A DNA stretch of 32,515 nt, taken from NCBI GenBank assembly GCA_024277755.1, contig JAJRUN010000121.1, forward strand, positions 1 through 32,515, written 5' to 3'. The notes under the pieces were generated by a model. The model ran no database searches and was not told the DNA's origin. It was given only the letters and a program-made list of their open reading frames with translations. Shown here piece after piece: positions 27,034 through 32,515 of this stretch. The position numbers and the translations under genes are program-made. Within the stretch, counting starts at the first letter, position 1; each line of letters opens with the position of its first letter. Source of the stretch: Gammaproteobacteria bacterium. Its GTDB lineage: Bacteria > Pseudomonadota > Gammaproteobacteria > Tenderiales > Tenderiaceae.

Positions 27034-27263
27034 CTCTACAACCTCTGAGTTGTTACTTGCATAAGATTATTACGGTACAAATTACTACGTCTTCTTTTCT
27101 TAATTATTGAGTAATTTTCTACGGACTAACAGCCATTATACCCTGACAAACTCCGTGGACTTTTAATCCTACAATACGCAAGGGTAATGCGTCTAGCAAA
27201 ACATTAGGCCTTGGTGAAACACCACTGAAAAACAACGGTTTAAATCAAAACTTTAAATGAAGA

Positions 27264-28061
27264 TCAAAACGCCAATAACAGCAACACCAGCCCGAGCAAC
27301 AAACGATAGACCACAAACGGCATCATGCCAATACGCTCCAGCAGCTTGAGAAAGACATGAATACACAGATAGGCACTAACGCCTGAGATGGCCGCCCCGA
27401 GAACCAGCGCCTGCCAGTCCACCATGCTATCGGATGAGGCCAGCTCCAGGGTCTTCATCCCGCCAGCCAACAGAATCACAGGGATCGAGAGCAGAAAGGC
27501 AAAGCGTGCCGCCGCTTCACGTGTCAGGCCCAACATCAGCGCTGCCGTCATAGTGATACCGGAACGGGAAGTACCGGGGATCAGAGCAATGGCCTGAGCA
27601 CAACCAATTATTAGAATGTCTTTCCAGCCAATAGAATGCTCGCTGCGCTGGCGCTTACCGGTCTTGTCGCTCCAACCCAGCAAAATACCAAAAACGACGG
27701 TAGTGGTGGCAATCACCAGAGTCGAACGCAGATGTTCTTCAATCAAATCCCCAAACAACAAACCCGCCAGGCCCACCGGAATCGTACCCAAGCCCACCGC
27801 CCAGGCCAGGCGACTATCACCCACCGTCTTGCGCTGCACCAGCGATGCGGCCCAGTCGCGCATCATTACCTGCAAATCTTTGCGAAAGTAGGCCACCACG
27901 GCTGCCAGCGTGCCCACATGCACCGCAACATCAAAGGCCAGTCCCTGATCCTGCCAACCGACGATTACCGGTACCAGAATCAAATGGGCCGAGCTGGATA
28001 TGGGCAGAAACTCAGTCAGCCCCTGCAAAATCGCCAATACAAAAATCTGAAAAATATCCAT
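27264..28061 (-). CDS. uppP: Undecaprenyl-diphosphatase UppP (BacA)
   Basis: Integral membrane phosphatase that recycles undecaprenyl diphosphate to the lipid carrier for wall synthesis and confers some bacitracin tolerance. From the ATG at 28061 the protein has 265 residues and starts MDIFQIFVLAILQG as relatives do; in-frame starts up to 28076 add at most five residues. The two catalytic motifs are LQGLTEFLPISSSAHL near the start and PGTSRSGITM near residue 165. About eight hydrophobic segments are visible. It lies upstream of petABC on the same strand but is separated by 230 bases. Confidence 0.95.
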   Translation of the reverse strand: MDIFQIFVLAILQGLTEFLPISSSAHLILVPVIVGWQDQGLAFDVAVHVGTLAAVVAYFRKDLQVMMRDWAASLVQRKTVGDSRLAWAVGLGTIPVGLAGLLFGDLIEEHLRSTLVIATTTVVFGILLGWSDKTGKRQRSEHSIGWKDILIIGCAQAIALIPGTSRSGITMTAALMLGLTREAAARFAFLLSIPVILLAGGMKTLELASSDSMVDWQALVLGAAISGVSAYLCIHVFLKLLERIGMMPFVVYRLLLGLVLLLLAF

Positions 28062-28207
28062 CATCCACCCCATCAAAACCTGCCGCCATTCTACCTATCC
28101 AAAATCGATACGTCTTGCCCGATGCATAGTGGCCAGAGTCACCGTATAATGTCGCAACACCGGCAACCGCCAAATTAAACCTTGCAGCAAAGGAAGGACC
28201 CCGCAGC

Positions 28208-30520
28208 ATGTCATTGCCCCCGATCGAACAACGCATCGCCCTGGAAATCAATGCCAAAGAGGTACAGATTATCGCTGCCATCGGTCTGCTTGATGAAGGT
28301 GCCACCGTGCCCTTTATCGCGCGTTACCGTAAAGAGGTGACCGGCGGCCTGGACGATATCCAGCTGCGCACCCTGGAGGAACGCCTTGGCTATCTGCGGG
28401 AACTGGAAGAGCGTCGCACCGCAGTGATCAACGCCATCAATGAACAAGGCAAGATGACCGACACCTTAAAAACCAGCCTCATGGACGCCGAGACCAAGAC
28501 CCGTCTTGAAGATCTCTACCTGCCTTATAAAATCAAGCGCCGCACCAAGGCCCAGATTGCTCGCGAAGCGGGACTGGAGCCACTGGCCAGCATCCTGTTT
28601 GAGGACCCCAGCCTTGATCCGGAAACAGAGGCTGCCAAGTTTCTCAACCCCGACGCAGAGATAAAAGATGCAGCTGCGGCACTGGACGGTGCCCGCCAAA
28701 TCCTGATGGAACGCTTCGCCGAAGACGCCGAACTGGTGGGCGAGCTGCGCGCCTATACCTGGGACAATGGCCAACTGCACTCCACAGTGATTGCCGGTAA
28801 AGAGAATGAGGCGGCCAAATTCTCAGACTATTTCGACAAGGCCGAGCCAATCAAAGCAGTACCCTCACATCGCGCCCTGGCCATGTTCCGGGGCCGCAGC
28901 GAAGGTTTCCTCAGCCTGTCACTGGATCTGCCCGGCGATGAAGAAGCCGCCGCCAACCGCACCCCGGGGATGGGTGAAAACATGATTGCCCGCCGTTTCG
29001 GCATTAAAAACGAATCCCGTCCAGCGGATAAATGGTTACAGGACACCGTGCGCTGGACCTGGCGCGTCAAGCTGGCCATGCACATTGACATGGATCTGAA
29101 AAAGCAGCTACGCGCAACCGCCGAACTGGAGGCCATCAAAGTCTTTGCCAGCAATCTAAAAGACCTGCTGCTGGCCGCCCCGGCCGGGCCGCGTGCCACC
29201 CTCGGCCTCGATCCGGGCCTGCGCACCGGCGTCAAGGTTGCCGTGGTCGATCACACCGGTAAGCTGGTGGATCACGCCACCATCTACCCGCACCAACCCA
29301 GAAACCAGTGGGACCAATCCATCCACGTCCTTGGCCAGCTGTGCAAAAAACACAACGTTGACCTGATCAGCATCGGCAACGGCACCGCCTCACGCGAAAC
29401 CGACAAGCTGGCCGCCGACCTGATCAAGCTGCACAAAGAACTGAAGATGACCAAGATCATGGTCTCAGAAGCAGGGGCATCGGTTTACTCCGCCTCTGAA
29501 CTGGCCTCGCGCGAATTCCCCGATCTGGACGTCTCCATCCGTGGTGCCGTTTCCATCGCCCGTCGCCTGCAAGACCCGCTGGCAGAGCTGGTCAAGATCG
29601 AGCCCAAGGCCATTGGCGTTGGCCAGTACCAACACGACGTTAACCAAAGCCAGCTGGCCCGCTCGCTGGAAGCAGTGATCGAAGATTGCGTCAACGCGGT
29701 GGGCGTTGATGTCAACACCGCCTCGGCGGCGCTGCTGGCCCAGATCGCCGGACTCAACACCACCCTGGCACAAAACATCGTTGATCACCGCGACCTCAAC
29801 GGCACCTTTAAAAACCGCAAAGAGCTGCTCAAGGTCACCCGGCTTGGCCCCAAGGCCTTCGAGCAGGCGGCGGGGTTTCTGCGCATCATGAACGGCGACA
29901 ACCCGCTCGACGCCTCTGCTGTCCACCCCGAAGCCTATCCACTGGTGCAGCGTATTGCCGAATCCAGCAGCAAGGATGTGCGCGGCGTAATTGGTGACAG
30001 CGCCTTCCTCAAAAAACTTGAACCGAAGCAGTTTACCGATGAAAAATTCGGTGAACCCACCATCCGCGACATTTTGGCCGAACTGGATAAACCCGGCCGC
30101 GATCCACGCCCTGAGTTCAGCACTGCCACCTTCAAGGACGGCATCGAAAAGGTCGCTGACCTGAAAGAAGGTATGATGCTCGAAGGCGTGGTCACCAACG
30201 TCACCAACTTCGGTGCCTTTGTCGATGTTGGTGTGCACCAGGATGGCCTGGTGCATATCTCCGAACTGGCCGACAAATATGTCAGCGATCCGCGCGAAGT
30301 GGTCAAGGCAGGTGAGGTGGTCAAAGTGCGGGTGCTGGATGTGGATCTAAAACGCCAGCGCGTCGCCCTAAGCATGAAAAAACAATCCGATGGCGGCGAA
30401 CGTATCAAAGAAGAACGGACTGCTAACCCGCCACGCAGCAGCAATCGGCCACAAAAACAGCGCCAGCCTCAGCAACAGCAGGGCGCAATAGCAGCGGCAT
30501 TTGCCAACCTGAAACGCTAA
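28208..30520 (+). CDS. tex: Tex family RNA-binding transcription accessory protein
   Basis: Tex (YhgF in E. coli) is a conserved nucleic-acid-binding protein linked to transcription and stress tolerance. It has 770 residues, standard length. The N-terminal helical Tex domain includes [17 protein letters not shown] (residues about 36-52). A YqgF-like RNase H fold follows (about 330-455, with [17 protein letters not shown]). Helix-hairpin-helix motifs (about 500-570) include [17 protein letters not shown]. An S1 domain (about 655-725) contains [21 protein letters not shown]. The tail is basic and Gln-rich. The ATG is preceded by AAGGAAGGA. It is divergent from uppP. Confidence 0.97.
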   Translation: MSLPPIEQRIALEINAKEVQIIAAIGLLDEGATVPFIARYRKEVTGGLDDIQLRTLEERLGYLRELEERRTAVINAINEQGKMTDTLKTSLMDAETKTRLEDLYLPYKIKRRTKAQIAREAGLEPLASILFEDPSLDPETEAAKFLNPDAEIKDAAAALDGARQILMERFAEDAELVGELRAYTWDNGQLHSTVIAGKENEAAKFSDYFDKAEPIKAVPSHRALAMFRGRSEGFLSLSLDLPGDEEAAANRTPGMGENMIARRFGIKNESRPADKWLQDTVRWTWRVKLAMHIDMDLKKQLRATAELEAIKVFASNLKDLLLAAPAGPRATLGLDPGLRTGVKVAVVDHTGKLVDHATIYPHQPRNQWDQSIHVLGQLCKKHNVDLISIGNGTASRETDKLAADLIKLHKELKMTKIMVSEAGASVYSASELASREFPDLDVSIRGAVSIARRLQDPLAELVKIEPKAIGVGQYQHDVNQSQLARSLEAVIEDCVNAVGVDVNTASAALLAQIAGLNTTLAQNIVDHRDLNGTFKNRKELLKVTRLGPKAFEQAAGFLRIMNGDNPLDASAVHPEAYPLVQRIAESSSKDVRGVIGDSAFLKKLEPKQFTDEKFGEPTIRDILAELDKPGRDPRPEFSTATFKDGIEKVADLKEGMMLEGVVTNVTNFGAFVDVGVHQDGLVHISELADKYVSDPREVVKAGEVVKVRVLDVDLKRQRVALSMKKQSDGGERIKEERTANPPRSSNRPQKQRQPQQQQGAIAAAFANLKR

Positions 30521-30537
30521 CGACAAAAGGATTCACC

Positions 30538-30921
30538 ATGAACCAACTCACCCCAGCTCAACTCAGCAGCATCGATCAGATGTCGGCCGAACAACGTTAC
30601 GACTATTTCATCAACACACTGCTGGAACAAAAAGAGATCTGGGGGCTTTCCAGTGACAGTGGCTGGCTGATTCTGCCTGACGAAGGCGAAGAACACCTGC
30701 CTGTCTGGCCTCATGCACAACTGGCAGAGGCATGGGCAATGGGCGATTTTGCTGACTGCCAACCCAAGGCCATTCCCCTGGATGACTGGTTTGATAAATG
30801 GCTGCCCGGCATGATTGAGGATGGCCTATTGATCGCCATCTGTCCGGGCACAGACAACGACAGCATCATCGTTGCTGCTGACGAGCTGCTGGATGAACTT
30901 CGTGAAGCGGGTAATGGATAA
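30538..30921 (+). CDS. DUF2750 domain protein
   Basis: Small cytosolic protein of 127 residues of the DUF2750 family, function unknown. Family features are SAEQRYDYFINTLLEQKEIW (residues 16-35), the hydrophobic GWLILPDEGEEHLPVWPH, and the C-terminal helix ending the domain after LIAICPG. It has a good AAAGGA ribosome binding site, lies 17 bases after tex and overlaps the next gene by eight bases, suggesting a small operon. No catalytic residues are evident. Confidence 0.82.
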   Translation: MNQLTPAQLSSIDQMSAEQRYDYFINTLLEQKEIWGLSSDSGWLILPDEGEEHLPVWPHAQLAEAWAMGDFADCQPKAIPLDDWFDKWLPGMIEDGLLIAICPGTDNDSIIVAADELLDELREAGNG

Positions 30922-31102
30922 GCGTAATAGTTCAGATACGGTGCCATCCCCCTGCATCCGCCACTGCTGTCTGAATAACGACGACATCTGCCTCGGCTGT
31001 TTCCGCTCAATTAATGAGATCACTGACTGGCATCACGCCAGCAATGATGAACGCCTCAAAATTATGGCCAACACCCGTCAGCGCCAGCAAGACGCCCGCT
31101 AA
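30914..31102 (+). CDS. DUF1289 family cysteine-rich protein
   Basis: A 62-residue protein from the ATG at 30914, which overlaps the DUF2750 gene by eight bases. An upstream in-frame start at 30872 lies inside that gene and precedes the conserved part, so it is less likely. The motif SPCIRHCCLNNDDICLGCFR (residues about 11-30) has the four family cysteines plus one extra, and is followed by EITDWHHASNDE, typical of DUF1289. The cysteine pattern suggests metal binding. The role is unknown; members often accompany stress or RNA-related genes. Confidence 0.85.
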   Translation: MDKRNSSDTVPSPCIRHCCLNNDDICLGCFRSINEITDWHHASNDERLKIMANTRQRQQDAR

Positions 31103-31512
31103 TAATCGACCTTGCGCCTAAGCGCCTTCTGCTTGCCCTGCTTGGTCTTGCTATCCATACGCCGTCGTTGCGAGCCTCTGGTCGGCTTGGTGGCCTTACG
31201 TTTTTTCTGCACTACCATCGCCTGGCGGATAATATGCACCAACCTTTGCAGCGCATCTTCACGGTTTTTATCCTGACTGCGAAACCGCTGGGCTTTGATA
31301 ATGATCACCCCGTCAGCGGTAATGTGATGATCTTTAAGCAATAACAACCTCTCTTTATAACCTGGCGGCAGAGATGACGCCTTAATATCAAAACGCAGAT
31401 GCACAGCCGATGAGACTTTGTTGACGTTTTGACCACCTGCACCCTGGGCACGAATAAAGCTTATTTCAATTTCAGCGGCGCCAATGGTGACCTGATTGGA
31501 AATCTGCAACAT
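31099..31512 (-). CDS. arfB: Alternative ribosome-rescue factor ArfB (YaeJ)
   Basis: Peptidyl-tRNA hydrolase that frees ribosomes stalled at mRNA ends. It has 137 residues. The release-factor GGQ motif is G26-G27-Q28 (RAQGAGGQNVNKVSSAVHLRF). The C-terminal basic tail (about 105-137, KRKATKPTRGSQRRRMDSK and onward) is the part that enters the empty mRNA channel in homologues. Length fits ArfB rather than full release factors. Its end overlaps the end of the convergent DUF1289 gene by four bases. Confidence 0.95.
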   Translation of the reverse strand: MLQISNQVTIGAAEIEISFIRAQGAGGQNVNKVSSAVHLRFDIKASSLPPGYKERLLLLKDHHITADGVIIIKAQRFRSQDKNREDALQRLVHIIRQAMVVQKKRKATKPTRGSQRRRMDSKTKQGKQKALRRKVDY

Positions 31513-31716
31513 GGCTGAACAACCGTCCTTTATATGATTTAGCGTAAATAGTACGGGATTTTATCCCTTCCATGGGTTATAGTCCCTGAGCTTGCGATGG
31601 CCCAAGCGGGCTTTCTTAGACCCCCCGAACACCTGTTTCTCGGCACCTCTCTGAACCCTCTTTTACATCCATCTGCACGCGAACATTTTAGTTTTAATAA
31701 TTTTTAGGATTCAATT

Positions 31717-31920
31717 ATGAACACTGGTACCGTTAAATGGTTTAACGAATCAAAAGGCTTTGGCTTTATTTCTCCAAAAGATGGCAGCGATGATGTCTTT
31801 GTTCATTTCAGCGCCATTGGCGGTGACGGCTTCAAAACCCTCACCGAAGGCCAAACTGTCAGCTACCAGGTTGAAACCGGCCCTAAAGGCCTGCAGGCAG
31901 CACAGGTAATGCCTGCTTAA
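31717..31920 (+). CDS. Cold-shock domain protein (Csp family)
   Basis: Single cold-shock domain of 67 residues that binds single-stranded RNA or DNA and melts mRNA structure. The RNP1 motif KGFGFI (residues 13-18) and the RNP2-like VFVHF (27-31) are intact, as is the opening [14 protein letters not shown]. The 204 bases before it contain no other gene and probably include a long 5' leader, as in many csp mRNAs. The ribosome binding site is a modest AGGA. A strong terminator follows. Confidence 0.95.
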   Translation: MNTGTVKWFNESKGFGFISPKDGSDDVFVHFSAIGGDGFKTLTEGQTVSYQVETGPKGLQAAQVMPA

Positions 31921-31935
31921 TCAACCCAGCAGCAC

Positions 31936-31969
31936 AACAACCCCGCTCACTGAAGCGGGGTTGTTTTTT
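31936..31969 (+). terminator. Rho-independent terminator after the cold-shock gene
   Basis: AACAACCCCGCT and AGCGGGGTTGTT form a perfect 12-bp stem with a six-base loop and a run of T. It lies 15 bases past the stop codon. Confidence 0.92.
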
Positions 31970-32029
31970 CAACGCTCTTATTTGTTTAAGCAGCGCCAAA
32001 TTCAACCATGAGCCACAAGGAACACCACC

Positions 32030-32290
32030 ATGAAAAAACTATTTGTTGGTAACCTGCCAGCCAGTACCAAAGACAATGATGTTATCGAGTTGTTTTCTCA
32101 ATTTGGCAAGGTGCGCTCGCTTAAACTTGCTTCTGATGTCTTTACCAGCCAATGCAAAGGCTTTGGTTTTATCGAAATGGAAGGCCATGAAGCCCGCGCC
32201 GCCATTGCCGGCCTGAACGGAAAAGATTTTAACGGTAAGCCGTTAAAGGTCAATTTTGAAGTCCCAAAAAAGTCACGTGGGCGCAGATAG
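32030..32290 (+). CDS. Single-RRM RNA-binding protein
   Basis: An 86-residue protein made of one RNA recognition motif. RNP2 is LFVGNL (residues 4-9) and RNP1 is KGFGFIEM (about 43-50). The C-terminus is a short basic tail (PKKSRGRR). This is the small bacterial RRM type known from cyanobacteria (Rbp proteins) and several proteobacteria. The ATG is preceded by AAGGA. It lies just after the cold-shock gene but behind that gene's terminator, so it is probably a separate unit or a read-through partner. RNA targets are unknown. Confidence 0.93.
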   Translation: MKKLFVGNLPASTKDNDVIELFSQFGKVRSLKLASDVFTSQCKGFGFIEMEGHEARAAIAGLNGKDFNGKPLKVNFEVPKKSRGRR

Positions 32291-32334
32291 CCCCCACTCA
32301 CATCACAGGTCACGCAGTAACGCTCACCCCGCAA

Positions 32335-32360
32335 AACCGGTCATCAGGGCCGGTTATTTA
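32335..32360 (+). terminator. Possible terminator after the RRM gene
   Basis: AACCGG and CCGGTT pair around a nine-base loop, 44 bases past the stop. The T tract is short and interrupted (ATTTA), so efficiency is doubtful. Confidence 0.4.
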
Positions 32361-32436
32361 CAATCATTTCCGCAAAACCTCAGCACAGAAGCCCGCAGAT
32401 ATTTAACATTCAGCCAGATCTGGCGATACAGTTAAT

Positions 32437-32515
32437 GAGACCTTTGCACGATACAGGTGCGAAAGAAAAATGAGCTAATATTTTTCTGATTGAGGCAGAA
32501 AATGCAGTTAATAGC
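32437..32515. mobile_element. Probable end of an insertion sequence (IS5-like), cut by window edge
   Basis: From 32437 the sequence begins GAGACCTTTGCACG, which I recognise as resembling the terminal inverted repeat of IS5-family elements. An AT-rich stretch without a gene follows, as between such an end and its transposase. The preceding TTAA-like bases could be part of a target duplication. The other end and the transposase lie outside the window, so this rests on the terminal motif alone. Confidence 0.45.

Noticed and set aside
29465-30256. Long minus-strand frame of 263 codons opposite tex
   Set aside because: It lies wholly antisense to the conserved catalytic and HhH part of tex, has no ribosome binding site and no familiar motif; it is a codon-bias shadow.

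Overview
The window reads as chromosomal DNA of a gammaproteobacterium. The evidence is the gene content and order: mreB-mreC-mreD-mrdA-rodA-mltB-rlpA, then dacA-aminotransferase-ybeD-lipB-lipA, a petABC cytochrome bc1 operon, YaiL (DUF2058), Tex and ArfB. GC content looks moderate, with a more AT-rich stretch around 4.2-6.3 kb. Complex III and the GatCAB amidotransferase suggest a respiring environmental lineage, possibly near the sulfur-oxidising or Chromatiales-like groups; that placement is inference.

Layout. 1-2.6 kb: LemA (cut by the window edge, minus), a glutathione reductase gene split by one in-frame TAG, and a gamma-class carbonic anhydrase. 2.6-6.3 kb: accessory envelope genes, namely a TPR plus beta-barrel protein, an apparently frameshifted lipoprotein gene, an exported protein with three coiled-coil-like repeats, and an unlisted 36-residue membrane peptide. 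6.3-11.7 kb (minus): YaiL, a DUF3422 membrane protein and gatC-gatA-gatB. 11.9-19.3 kb (plus): the rod-shape (elongasome) and wall-remodelling cluster. 19.3-20.26 kb: no intact gene, but a decayed N-terminal piece of an MmeI-like DNA methyltransferase and other broken reading frames. 20.26-24.2 kb: PBP5-type carboxypeptidase, a D-amino-acid aminotransferase-like enzyme, YbeD, LipB and LipA. 24.2-28.1 kb (minus): an unlisted 38-residue membrane peptide with a near-consensus ribosome binding site, cytochrome bc1 (Rieske, cytochrome b, cytochrome c1) and UppP. 28.2-32.3 kb: Tex, DUF2750, DUF1289, ArfB (minus), a cold-shock protein and an RRM protein. The last 80 bases look like the terminus of an insertion sequence.

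How the genes fit together. MreBCD, PBP2 and RodA build the lateral wall. MltB, RlpA and DacA trim it, UppP recycles the lipid carrier, and the aminotransferase next to dacA may handle D-alanine or D-glutamate. LipB and LipA make the lipoyl cofactor. GatCAB supplies Gln-tRNA and/or Asn-tRNA. Tex, ArfB, the cold-shock protein and the RRM protein all act on RNA or ribosomes.

I did not find a convincing new multi-gene system. The observations most worth checking are the amber codon in gor, the lack of any ATG/GTG/TTG start at the expected beginning of mreC (an ATC sits there), two small membrane-peptide ORFs, a perfect 10-bp stem-loop between mreB and mreC, and the methyltransferase remnant.
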